IMG/VR virus record: IMGVR_UViG_3300020421_000033
Span: 1 to 47,481 of that record
Source: a virus
Reading direction: 5' to 3' (one strand)
DNA: 47,481 nucleotides
Position numbers and translations under genes: made by a program. The notes beneath the pieces are model-generated. The model did not search any database. It was not told where the DNA came from and saw nothing but the letters and a program-made list of their open reading frames with translations. Positions 1 through 6,698 of the stretch are shown here, piece after piece. How positions within the stretch are numbered: the stretch's first letter is position 1; the number at the start of each line of letters is the position of its first letter.

Positions 1-2
1 TA

Positions 3-287
3 ACAGCAGTAGGTAGTGCTACAGCTTACACACTTTCTGAAAAACCTAAATCGGTATCTACTTCTGAATCTAAAAACAGCTCTGGTACTCAAGGAGATCC
101 AACAAAAGTTTTTGGTGTTGACACAACTGAACAAGGTGTTGGTACTACAAAAACAGCACACGCAGGTTGGGTAAGAAGAGTTGCTGGTTCTGGTGGTAGA
201 AGTGGAAGAGTGCAAACAGAAGTATTAGTTGCTATGTCATCTATTTCAGGCGACCAAGCTGACGATACAGAATTTGCTGATAGTTAA
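3..287 (+). CDS. Small virion structural protein, 3' part only
   Basis: The reading frame is open from the window edge to a TAA at 285-287, giving 94 residues of a protein whose start lies outside. The tail contains AHAGWVRRVAG followed by GGRSGRVQTEVLVAMSSIS. This type of ending (aromatic AGWV, then a Gly/Arg-rich turn and an ETLVAMGSI-like strand) recurs in small structural proteins of T4-like cyanophages and pelagiphages. It is followed directly by a hairpin terminator, so it closes an upstream late operon. The structural role rests on family memory and on the late-gene context; no catalytic motif is visible. Confidence 0.7.
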   Translation, partial: TAVGSATAYTLSEKPKSVSTSESKNSSGTQGDPTKVFGVDTTEQGVGTTKTAHAGWVRRVAGSGGRSGRVQTEVLVAMSSISGDQADDTEFADS

Positions 288-317
288 TCAGAATAATAAC
301 TAAAATCAAAGAAACTA

Positions 318-343
318 GGGGATCCTTCGTGGTCCCCTTTTTT
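318..343 (+). terminator. Intrinsic terminator after the first structural gene
   Basis: A seven-pair stem (GGGGATC with GGTCCCC, including one T-G pair), loop CTTCGT, is followed by a run of T residues. It lies 31 bases after the stop of the upstream gene and just before a late promoter, so it separates two transcription units. Confidence 0.85.
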
Positions 344-348
344 ATTTG

Positions 349-356
349 TATAAATA
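349..356 (+). promoter_or_regulatory. T4-type late promoter TATAAATA
   Basis: TATAAATA followed by G is an exact match to the T4 late promoter box read by the gp55/gp33/gp45 system. It follows a terminator and precedes the gene at 424. A 7-bp inverted repeat (TATATGG/CCATATA) begins five bases downstream, in the expected 5' untranslated region. Confidence 0.8.
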
Positions 357-423
357 GAAGTATATGGTCCATATATGATGTATGGAGTAGTTTACCTCGT
401 TAGAGGAATTATAGGAGAAAAAA

Positions 424-873
424 ATGGCAGACAAAAAAATAACAGCCCTAGATGACCTAGGCTCATCATTAGCAGAAGTAGATTTATTTCACATTGTTGA
501 TGATCCCTCAAATACACCAATCAATAAAAGAGTAACCGCAAAGAATGTATTTAATAACATTCCTACTTTTATTGGATTGAAACAAACTAGTGAAGCATTA
601 ACTTCAGCTAGTACATCAATTGATACAACAAGCGCAATTTCAGAAGTAGACCAAAGTGGTGGTGCAACAGCATTATCATTAGCAGATGGTTCTGATGGAA
701 TGATTAAAACTATTATCGCTATCGGTACTGGTGGTAATTCAATTACTATTACACCTACAAATTTAAGAGGTGGTTCAACTATCACTTTAAATGGTGAAGG
801 CGAAACGGTAACTTGTTTATTCAAAAATTCAAAATGGAATGTAATCGGACACAATGGTGCTCAGATAGCATAA
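424..873 (+). CDS. Virion-associated structural protein, cyanophage-like
   Basis: This 149-residue protein begins MADKKITALDDL and continues with a segment (LFHIVDD) that typifies small structural proteins of marine T4-like phages. The rest is rich in Ser, Thr, Gly and Ile, and looks like beta strands (for example NSITITPTNLRGG and GETVTCLF near the C terminus), as in tail-fibre or capsid decoration domains. The start is well supported by AGGAGA eight bases upstream. It is the first gene behind the late promoter at 349. Its exact place in the particle cannot be told from sequence. Confidence 0.7.
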   Translation: MADKKITALDDLGSSLAEVDLFHIVDDPSNTPINKRVTAKNVFNNIPTFIGLKQTSEALTSASTSIDTTSAISEVDQSGGATALSLADGSDGMIKTIIAIGTGGNSITITPTNLRGGSTITLNGEGETVTCLFKNSKWNVIGHNGAQIA

Positions 874-891
874 TAATTGAGGAGATAAATT

Positions 892-1122
892 ATGGCAATA
901 TCAATTGGAGTAGTAGAGAAAGAATATAATCAACTATTCAAAGAAAGAGAAACTTTAAGTGAAAGTGTTAATAAACTTGAACAAGAATTAGCGAGTAAGA
1001 AGTCGCAATTAAATGCCATTCACGGTGGTGTTCAAGCTTTAGAAAAACTTTTAAGAAAAGCGGAAAGTGATTTGACATTACGAGACGCAGAAAAAGAGTT
1101 AAAGGAAAAACAAAATGGTTAA
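892..1122 (+). CDS. Small coiled-coil protein, function unknown
   Basis: This 76-residue protein has heptad-like Leu/Val spacing across nearly its whole length (about residues 10-70) and high Glu/Lys content, so a single long coiled coil is likely. A GAGGAG-type ribosome binding site precedes ATG 892. The last eight bases overlap the next gene, which suggests translational coupling. Its position in a late structural operon hints at a scaffold, chaperone or minor virion role, but nothing in the sequence proves it. Confidence 0.7.
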   Translation: MAISIGVVEKEYNQLFKERETLSESVNKLEQELASKKSQLNAIHGGVQALEKLLRKAESDLTLRDAEKELKEKQNG

Positions 1123-1324
1123 ATCTTTTAAAAATTTTAATGATGATAATGACTTATCAGAATTTGAAGAAGATTTATTGAATGAAAAACCGCCTGTAAC
1201 CGCAGACGCAATGAAGCGATACAAGGCAGGCAAAGCAGGTTTTGGAGATATTACACATTTGAAAGCGAAAGGTTTAATTAAGCGTTCAGATGGTACTAAA
1301 AAGAAATCTGACAAATATAAGTAA
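1115..1324 (+). CDS. Conserved small basic protein of T4-like marine phages
   Basis: 69 residues: an acidic N-terminal half (about residues 8-25) followed by a Lys-rich C terminus with the pattern KRYKAGKAGFGDITHLKAKG and then GLIKRSDGTKKKS. This C-terminal pattern recurs in small proteins of marine T4-like phages. The gene overlaps the previous one by eight bases. Function is unknown; the charge pattern would suit nucleic-acid or virion-protein contact. Confidence 0.7.
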   Translation: MVKSFKNFNDDNDLSEFEEDLLNEKPPVTADAMKRYKAGKAGFGDITHLKAKGLIKRSDGTKKKSDKYK

Positions 1325-1337
1325 AGAAGAGGAAAAA

Positions 1338-1784
1338 ATGAAAACTTTTAAAGAACACATAAAAGAAGGCAAAAGTCAAGCGAAGTACGGTGCAGGAGAA
1401 GTAGGAACATCTACATCTAATGCTGTTGAAGACAGCAATATCGGTACAGCGAATTTGAAAGACCCTAATGTACTTAAAAGAGTTAACGCATTTGTTGGTT
1501 CGGTTGCAGATATGGAATATATCAAACCTCAACAAGCTGTTGACGCATTAAGAGAAAAATTAATGAGAATTGGTTTAGACATTTCACCTATGAAATTAGA
1601 AGGTGACGCAGGTACGGTATCTGGTGTTGTAAAACAATTCGGTGGTACATACGGTAAAACAACAGAAACGAAACCTGAAGATGTTGTAGTAGATAATGGT
1701 CCTGGTATTGATAACTTGAAACTTGAAGTTAAGTACGAAACATTGTCTAACGGTTCATCAAAGGTTTACGCTAAATTAGTGTAA
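1338..1784 (+). CDS. Conserved phage protein, unknown function
   Basis: I place the start at ATG 1338 because GAGG lies six bases before it and the protein then opens MKTFKEHI, a common N terminus of these phage proteins. An in-frame ATG 48 bases earlier would overlap the upstream gene and has no ribosome site. The 148 residues have a flexible Gly/Ser/Thr-rich N terminus (to about 45), a helical middle (about 50-85) and a beta-rich C terminus ending VYAKLV. No family name is certain. It lies in a co-directional late operon. Confidence 0.65.
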   Translation: MKTFKEHIKEGKSQAKYGAGEVGTSTSNAVEDSNIGTANLKDPNVLKRVNAFVGSVADMEYIKPQQAVDALREKLMRIGLDISPMKLEGDAGTVSGVVKQFGGTYGKTTETKPEDVVVDNGPGIDNLKLEVKYETLSNGSSKVYAKLV

Positions 1785-1789
1785 ACATA

Positions 1790-2152
1790 ATGTTCAAACA
1801 GATAACCGACAAGAATTGGTTATTGTATGCACAAAAGCATTACGATAATCCAACATTTGAAACTGAAAAAGAATTTTGGGATGATATAAAGAGATTTAAA
1901 TATCTCAAAAGATTGTTTCGGAAATATGAAACTACGAGCTCATTAAAGATTAGACTTGTGGTAAATCATATTATCGTATTACAAAATGTTTTCGGTACGG
2001 ATGCGTGTATTACTTTGTTGTTGTATAAAAACGACACGAAGTATTGGCCTATCTTAAAATCTGTTTTTATATACTTAAACTATTTGTATCCGTCGGAACT
2101 AAATGAACTGACAGAAGACGAATATGTTAAACAGGAGTTAGATAAACTATAA
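1790..2152 (+). CDS. Conserved T4-like phage protein (FGTDA family)
   Basis: 120 residues opening MFKQITDKNW, with a Tyr/Trp-rich N terminus, the motif RLVVNHIIVLQNVFG at about residues 55-70, and YWPILKSVFIYLNYL near 85-100. This combination is widespread in T4-like marine phages as an uncharacterised family. The protein is largely helical. Its stop codon overlaps the ATG of the next gene (ATAATGG), so the two are likely coupled. Function is unknown. Confidence 0.75.
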   Translation: MFKQITDKNWLLYAQKHYDNPTFETEKEFWDDIKRFKYLKRLFRKYETTSSLKIRLVVNHIIVLQNVFGTDACITLLLYKNDTKYWPILKSVFIYLNYLYPSELNELTEDEYVKQELDKL

Positions 2153-2754
2153 TGGCAAGTAGAGCAGTAGACTTATTAATAGCATATAGAGTAATTAAAT
2201 TATTGGTTACTCCATTTAAAAACCAAGAAGCGTTTAAAACAGGTATCATAGACGCAAATGGTAAAGTGCTAAAACCGTACAGACTATTAAAGACAGGTGC
2301 AGAAAAATCATCTTACACAATGCTACATAGATTTGTATTCAACTTAAAAAGAATACTAGGTAAAGTAGGATTAGGTAGTAAGATAGGTTCGTTTGCTGTT
2401 GCGTTAGGTTTATTATTAAAAGAAGATAAAGAGTTTGCAGAAGACCAAGGTAAGAACATAGAAAGTACACTTGTAAAAATATTGAAAGAGAAGAATGAAT
2501 TAAATTATCCTCTTTCACTAAACGAGAATTACTTTGATGGTTCTACTTTGAAGACTGGTAGTTATCAATTAAAAGAAGAACTATATGACGGCAACGATTT
2601 TATACCTTCTGGTAGTGATGTATTCACTATGGACGACATACAACCAGAGTTTACAGCTCTAGGATTAGATATATATAAAATGAAGTATGGCGGAAGAGGT
2701 AACGGAATTGAAGAGATATTAGTTCCAGGAGATTATTTAAATGAAAGAATTTAA
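2152..2754 (+). CDS. Conserved T4-like phage protein, unknown function
   Basis: 200 residues beginning MASRAVDLLIAYRVIKLLVT. A helical, basic N-terminal half includes YTMLHRFVFNLKRILGKVG and a hydrophobic stretch (about residues 80-95, FAVALGLLL). The C-terminal half is more acidic, with DDIQPEFTALGLDIYKMKYG. I recognise the arrangement from T4-like cyanophage genomes, where the homologues are unnamed. It overlaps the upstream stop by one base and the downstream gene by 14 bases, so it sits inside a tight late operon. Confidence 0.75.
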   Translation: MASRAVDLLIAYRVIKLLVTPFKNQEAFKTGIIDANGKVLKPYRLLKTGAEKSSYTMLHRFVFNLKRILGKVGLGSKIGSFAVALGLLLKEDKEFAEDQGKNIESTLVKILKEKNELNYPLSLNENYFDGSTLKTGSYQLKEELYDGNDFIPSGSDVFTMDDIQPEFTALGLDIYKMKYGGRGNGIEEILVPGDYLNERI

Positions 2755-3466
2755 AGATATGTGGAAAGAGGCTTGTTGGAAAGGATACAAACAAGTCGGC
2801 ACTAAAAAGAAAGGTAACAAAGTTGTACCTAATTGTGTGCCTGAAGAGTATGATGTTTTATCGTTAGACGAGAAAGCAAAAGAGTTTCACTTATTCACTA
2901 ACAAAAGAGACGCAGAAAAGAAAGCAAAAGAAATCGGTGGCAAAGTTGTAACCGGTACTGGTAAATCTACTGGTTATTTTGCGGCGATGAAAGAAGACGC
3001 TCCTGCTAATGCAGTTGCTCACGGCGGTGTTTCTATGCCACCTGACGCAGTACAAGATAAGAAAAGAAAAAAAGAAATTCTAACTAGAATATCTACAAAG
3101 ATAAAAGAGAATACAGACAACAACAATGCTGTATTATCAAGTGTACTAGACAACCTAGACAAATTAGATGTAATTGTAGATGAGTTAACATATGGTAAGA
3201 GCGAACCAGAGTTTGTTGTAGACGCTCCTAAAAAATCAATTTTAGAAAAAGCAAAACTGAAAGATAGTGCCTTCGGTTCTATCGGTTCAGGTTCTATGGG
3301 TTCAATGCACCCTATAGCAAGTTTAGGTGATACCGTTCCTAATAGTGCAAGACACGGAAATAGGAAGATAGGTATTATATCACAAAAGGATCCTAGACAC
3401 GGCATTGACCAGAACAAAAAGACACACAACCTAAAGGTTGTTAAACGAGAGGACAAAGATGTTTAA
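2741..3466 (+). CDS. Conserved phage protein with CWKGYKQ motif
   Basis: 241 residues. The first 35 contain WKEACWKGYKQVGTKKKG and then VVPNCVPEE, a short module found in many T4-like phage proteins, often at the edge of head or tail proteins. Residues 45-85 (FTNKRDAEKKAKEIGGKVV) look like a small alpha/beta unit. The middle (about 105-160) is a helical, coiled-coil-like stretch; the C terminus is Gly/Ser-rich and basic. The role is unknown. It overlaps both neighbours, consistent with co-translation. Confidence 0.7.
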   Translation: MKEFKDMWKEACWKGYKQVGTKKKGNKVVPNCVPEEYDVLSLDEKAKEFHLFTNKRDAEKKAKEIGGKVVTGTGKSTGYFAAMKEDAPANAVAHGGVSMPPDAVQDKKRKKEILTRISTKIKENTDNNNAVLSSVLDNLDKLDVIVDELTYGKSEPEFVVDAPKKSILEKAKLKDSAFGSIGSGSMGSMHPIASLGDTVPNSARHGNRKIGIISQKDPRHGIDQNKKTHNLKVVKREDKDV

Positions 3467-3956
3467 TGGATTATTAGACGCTATATTCTTACCACCAAGA
3501 AACTGGGTATTGAATAAAGCATTAAAGTTTAAATCAAAAGATTTAAATAACGAAGAGGTAAGTAAACTTCAACATTGTGGAGTTAAAGTTTCAGATAACG
3601 GATTAAATGTAGCAGAAATTACGGTACCAGCAGGTTATATTACTGACCTTGCAAGTGTGCCGAGAGTATGTTGGGCATTTATCGCTCCGTTTGATGTAGC
3701 AAGAGCTGCTGTAATACACGATATATTATACGAAAAAATTAATGGTGCTTTTAAAGAAGGCAAGATTACTTCAAAGAAAGACCGAGAGATATATAGAAGT
3801 ATAGCAGACAATATATTCAGACAAGGTATGGAAAATTCAGAACCTTCAGTTCCTAATTGGAAAATAAAGTCTGCCTATTATGCTGTACGACTATTTGGCC
3901 GATGGGCAATAAATGGAAGTGCGCCTAGAGGTGCAAAACCAAAGGCGAAAGTATAA
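3459..3956 (+). CDS. DUF1353-type phage protein
   Basis: The start is ATG 3459, preceded by GAGGACAAAG; an upstream in-frame ATG at 3438 lies inside the previous gene and has no ribosome site. The 165-residue protein holds the DUF1353 signature: VPAGYITDLASVPRVCWAF (about residues 55-73) and then RAAVIHDILYEKI (about 82-94), with conserved Asp and His residues that suggest a metal or catalytic site. The family is common in tailed phages and has no settled function. Here it lies just upstream of membrane and spanin-like genes. Confidence 0.8.
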   Translation: MFNGLLDAIFLPPRNWVLNKALKFKSKDLNNEEVSKLQHCGVKVSDNGLNVAEITVPAGYITDLASVPRVCWAFIAPFDVARAAVIHDILYEKINGAFKEGKITSKKDREIYRSIADNIFRQGMENSEPSVPNWKIKSAYYAVRLFGRWAINGSAPRGAKPKAKV

Positions 3957-3957
3957 T

Positions 3958-4227
3958 ATGTATTTCTTTTTAATCAAATCTATTATGGGTGCCATAGTAG
4001 GACAATCAACAAATGCCTGGTTTAGAAAAACTAAAATGGGTGTATGGTTTTATAAGAAGATTGACAGATGTTATTCTTGGGCAGCGAAGAGGTACGATTT
4101 AGATGTACTTACACAAGAAGAGAAACTAATCAAAAAGTTTCCTGTCTTAACAAAGAGAATAAATAAATTAGAAGATGAATTAGCAAAAGTGAAAGTAGAA
4201 CAAGTAAAATTAAGGAGTAAAAAATAA
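3958..4227 (+). CDS. Small protein with hydrophobic N terminus and coiled coil
   Basis: 89 residues from ATG 3958, which starts two bases after the previous stop; an in-frame ATG at 3913 would overlap the preceding gene deeply. The N terminus (MYFFLIKSIMGAIVG) is hydrophobic and may be membrane-associated, the middle is Trp/Tyr-rich, and the C-terminal 35 residues are a Lys/Glu/Leu coiled coil. It lies between a DUF1353 protein and the candidate spanin genes. No function is recognised. Confidence 0.65.
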   Translation: MYFFLIKSIMGAIVGQSTNAWFRKTKMGVWFYKKIDRCYSWAAKRYDLDVLTQEEKLIKKFPVLTKRINKLEDELAKVKVEQVKLRSKK

Positions 4228-4334
4228 TGTTTTTAACAATAGGACTTATTCTTGGTTTTGTATTAGGTTGGTATGTAAACGAAAAGTTTGAAGACCTACA
4301 AGACCTAGTTAAAAAATTAAAATTCTGGAGATAA
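4227..4334 (+). CDS. 35-residue single-span membrane microprotein
   Basis: ATG 4227 overlaps the previous stop by one base (TAATG), with AAGGAG 13 bases upstream. The product is 35 residues: a transmembrane helix (FLTIGLILGFVLGWYV) followed by a short charged, amphipathic tail ending KFWR. Its place immediately before the candidate inner-membrane spanin is suggestive of the lysis region, but it is too short to assign. The start-stop overlap and ribosome site support it as a real gene. Confidence 0.6.
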   Translation: MFLTIGLILGFVLGWYVNEKFEDLQDLVKKLKFWR

Positions 4335-4338
4335 TAAT

Positions 4339-4812
4339 ATGATATTCGGTGGTGCAAAAATGATTATGGCTGGTATATTGATAGCAGGACTTGCCGGTGG
4401 TGCAGCTTATGTTTATAAGTTGAAAGCAGACAATGAGATATTGAAAGCGAACCAGATTAAACTAGAAGAATCTATCAATGAACAGAAGGCTGTTATACAA
4501 CAACAGAAAGAAGACTTTGGTAAGATATTAGAGGCAAATAAACAAATGAATGTTCTAGTGAATGCCTTAAAGAAAGACCTTAACGACCTTGATAAAAGGT
4601 TTAACAAAAAGAAACGAGACATTGGTAAACTGGCAATAGACAGAACCAAAGCAATTGAAAGAATAGTAAACAAAGGTAGTGCAAATGCTACCAGATGTAT
4701 TGAGATTGCAATGGGTAGTCCTTTGACAGACGAAGAGATTAAAGCAACTAAAAAGAGTGAAATTAATCCTGAATGTCCATCAATAGCGAATCCAAATTAT
4801 GTACAATATTAA
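4339..4812 (+). CDS. Candidate inner-membrane spanin (Rz-like)
   Basis: 157 residues with an N-terminal transmembrane anchor (about 8-26, MIMAGILIAGLAGGAAYVY), a long coiled coil (about 30-110), then a C-terminal periplasmic segment with Cys residues and the pattern ATRCIEIAMGSPLTDEE. That pattern resembles the end of Rz-type spanins. The downstream gene starts inside the end of this one and encodes a lipoprotein, the expected outer-membrane partner. Together they would bridge the envelope and fuse the membranes at lysis. The assignment rests on architecture and gene pairing. Confidence 0.65.
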   Translation: MIFGGAKMIMAGILIAGLAGGAAYVYKLKADNEILKANQIKLEESINEQKAVIQQQKEDFGKILEANKQMNVLVNALKKDLNDLDKRFNKKKRDIGKLAIDRTKAIERIVNKGSANATRCIEIAMGSPLTDEEIKATKKSEINPECPSIANPNYVQY

Positions 4813-5164
4813 AAATATATTTTTAGTCTTAATATTAGCAATCGCAGTTAGTGGTTGTTCTTCTGTTAAGAAGTTAGACATCTTTAAAACAGAAGTCAAA
4901 AGAGAAAGACTAAATTTAGAGAAACCAACACCACCTGAATTAGAACAGATTAAGTGGATTATTATTACTTCTGAAAATGCAGAAGAAGTATTTAAGAAGT
5001 TAGAAGAAGCAGGTATAGACCCTGTGTTGTTTGGTTTAACAGACGCTGACTATCAACTCATTGCAAAGAACTTTGCTCAAATTAGAAACCATATGATGAA
5101 AACAAATGCTTTGTTAGATGAGTATAAAAAATATTACGAACCTGAAGAGAAAAAAGATAAATAG
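4799..5164 (+). CDS. Lipoprotein, candidate outer-membrane spanin (Rz1-like)
   Basis: 121 residues with a lipoprotein signal: hydrophobic stretch then AVSGC, lipidated Cys at residue 20. A Pro-containing linker (KPTPPELEQ) is followed by WIIITSENAEEVFKKL and VLFGLTDADYQLIAKN, a pattern that recurs in small lipoproteins of marine myoviruses and podoviruses. The gene overlaps the candidate i-spanin by 14 bases in another frame, as Rz/Rz1 pairs often do. At 121 residues it is longer than classic Rz1, so a different lipoprotein role is possible. Confidence 0.65.
   Translation: MYNIKNIFLVLILAIAVSGCSSVKKLDIFKTEVKRERLNLEKPTPPELEQIKWIIITSENAEEVFKKLEEAGIDPVLFGLTDADYQLIAKNFAQIRNHMMKTNALLDEYKKYYEPEEKKDK
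5156..5163 (+). promoter_or_regulatory. Late promoter-like GATAAATA
   Basis: GATAAATA followed by G overlaps the last codons and stop of the spanin-like gene and lies 61 bases before the TTG start at 5225. It fits the NATAAATA consensus seen for T4-like cyanophage late promoters. Confidence 0.5.
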
Positions 5165-5224
5165 TAGTATCTGAATTGAATTGTACTTTATGACTATAAA
5201 ACTTTAGCATAAGGTATAAGGACA

Positions 5225-5704
5225 TTGATAGACCCTATTTCTGCCATAGCAATGGCAACATCAGCATACAAAGCAGTAACCAGAGCAGTACAATTAGGTT
5301 CAGAAGCTGAACACACCTTCAAGCAAATGGGTAAGTGGTACACAGCAGTATCAGACTTACGCAAAGCACAAGAACACAATAAGAAACCTCCTATATTCAA
5401 AAAGTTATTTCAAGCAGGTTCTGTAGAAGAAGAATCTCTACAATTACTATTACACGAAAAGAAAATAATGGAACAAGAGAAAGAGTTAAGAACTCTTTTA
5501 AACTTCAGGTATGGTCCTAATACCTGGAAAGAACTCACGGATATGCGTAGAAAGATAAGAGCCCAAAGAGAAAAGGAAATCTATGCACAAAAGGAGTTGC
5601 AACGCAACATATTAGATGGTATCGCCATCACTTTACTAATACTTGTAGTCGCAGCCACCATAGGTGGTCTGATATGGTTAGCAATTAGTCAAGGAAAGTT
5701 GTAG
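5225..5704 (+). CDS. Conserved marine-phage membrane protein, C-terminal anchor
   Basis: 159 residues, starting at TTG 5225 (read as MIDPISAIAMAT); no ATG fits, and AAGG lies upstream. The sequence MIDPISA, then FKQMGKWYTAVSDL, SVEEESLQLL, and a basic helix (MRRKIRAQREKEIYAQKE) matches a family that is very common in marine myoviruses. A C-terminal transmembrane helix spans about residues 132-155. Its topology would place the bulk in the cytoplasm. Function is unknown. Confidence 0.75.
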   Translation: MIDPISAIAMATSAYKAVTRAVQLGSEAEHTFKQMGKWYTAVSDLRKAQEHNKKPPIFKKLFQAGSVEEESLQLLLHEKKIMEQEKELRTLLNFRYGPNTWKELTDMRRKIRAQREKEIYAQKELQRNILDGIAITLLILVVAATIGGLIWLAISQGKL

Positions 5705-5712
5705 TCAAAACA

Positions 5713-5738
5713 TTGACACCAGGGTGTGTCAAATTTTT
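5713..5738 (+). terminator. Probable intrinsic terminator
   Basis: A perfect seven-pair stem TTGACAC/GTGTCAA with loop CAGGGT is followed by ATTTTT. It starts 8 bases after the stop of the preceding gene and before a late promoter. The TTGACA here is part of the stem, not a -35 box, since no -10 follows. Confidence 0.65.
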
Positions 5739-5772
5739 CCCAAAAAAACAAATGGTTAGAGTGCCGAGCTCC

Positions 5773-5780
5773 GATAAATA
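5773..5780 (+). promoter_or_regulatory. Late promoter-like GATAAATA
   Basis: GATAAATAG lies in the noncoding gap between a terminator and the gene at 5812, 31 bases before its ATG. It fits NATAAATA and is followed by the same AGAAGTATA bases as the late promoter at 349, which strengthens the call. Confidence 0.7.
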
Positions 5781-5811
5781 GAAGTATAGAACAAACACTA
5801 GGAACCTAACT

Positions 5812-6594
5812 ATGGATAGATTATTTAATCTTCTTATAGTATGTTTCGTTATGTTAGGACTCACTATAAGTCCTGCGTGGGCTGACACTACATCAAATGG
5901 AGCGACTACTAATTCCCAAACTAATACTTCGGGAAGTAATACCACTATATCAGGTGGGTACTCCCAAGAATCTACAACTACTTACCAATCTGGTTCAAGT
6001 AGTAATACCACAAGTACGACTAACGCAACCACAAACAATAACTCAAACATAAGAGACCAACAGAATACTGCCTCAGCACCTTCTATGAGTGCTATGTCGC
6101 AAGATGTTTGCGTTATGGGTATGTCTGGTGGTTTACAATACCCAGGTATCGGACTATCACTTGGTGCTCACATAAGAGACGAGAATTGTGAAAGAATAAA
6201 ATTAAGTAAAGTACTAAACGATTTAGGTATGAAGGTTGCTGCTGTTTCAATTCTATGTCAGGATCCAAGAGTGTTTGAAGCAATGATACATTCCGGAACA
6301 CCTTGTCCATATCAAGGTAAGATTGGTGCTGAAGCAAAAGCACAATGGAACAAATATGACAAGTTAAGACCTGATTATGATATGTATGTTGATAAACTTA
6401 AAGTCATAGAGAACAAAGAAAAAGAATTAAAAAAGACTAGTGAAAAAGATAAGTCATTGACTTACAAACTAACTGAACAAACTGCTATCGCTAATGAGAT
6501 AAGAAAAGAAAATAAGAAGTTAGACGATTACGCAACTAAATTAGAAAAGAAAATTGAAAAACTTGAAAAGAAAAAGTCAAAGGATAAGAACTAA
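5812..6594 (+). CDS. Secreted Ser/Thr/Asn-rich protein of marine phages
   Basis: 260 residues with a signal peptide (cleavage likely after PAWA, residue 24). Residues 25-90 are a low-complexity Ser/Thr/Asn/Gly tract. Residues 97-170 form a conserved module with four Cys and the motifs GLSLGAHIRDENCERIK and VSILCQDPRVFEAMI. The C-terminal 80 residues are a Lys/Glu coiled coil. The central module recurs in T4-like cyanophages and pelagiphages without a known role. The signal peptide implies export, so it may act in the host envelope, or the N terminus may be used in the virion. Confidence 0.75.
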   Translation: MDRLFNLLIVCFVMLGLTISPAWADTTSNGATTNSQTNTSGSNTTISGGYSQESTTTYQSGSSSNTTSTTNATTNNNSNIRDQQNTASAPSMSAMSQDVCVMGMSGGLQYPGIGLSLGAHIRDENCERIKLSKVLNDLGMKVAAVSILCQDPRVFEAMIHSGTPCPYQGKIGAEAKAQWNKYDKLRPDYDMYVDKLKVIENKEKELKKTSEKDKSLTYKLTEQTAIANEIRKENKKLDDYATKLEKKIEKLEKKKSKDKN

Positions 6595-6698
6595 TGGAAT
6601 GGTTAATTTTATACATAGGAGCAATAGTATATGTCTGGTTTAAAGTGGACAAGTTTGCTGATAGCGTTAATCCTTACAATTTCAACAAGCGTAAGTAA
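6594..6698 (+). CDS. 34-residue membrane microprotein overlapping next gene
   Basis: ATG 6594 overlaps the preceding stop by one base. The product (MEWLILYIGAIVYVW then a short polar tail) is a single membrane span. Its last 68 bases are also the start of the 587-residue gene at 6631, in another frame. The start-stop overlap and the transmembrane pattern favour a real gene, but with only 34 residues the evidence is modest. Confidence 0.5.
   Translation: MEWLILYIGAIVYVWFKVDKFADSVNPYNFNKRK

Noticed and set aside
5714-5719. TTGACA read as a -35 box
   Set aside because: It is one arm of a perfect hairpin followed by T residues, and no -10 box lies at 15-19 bases.
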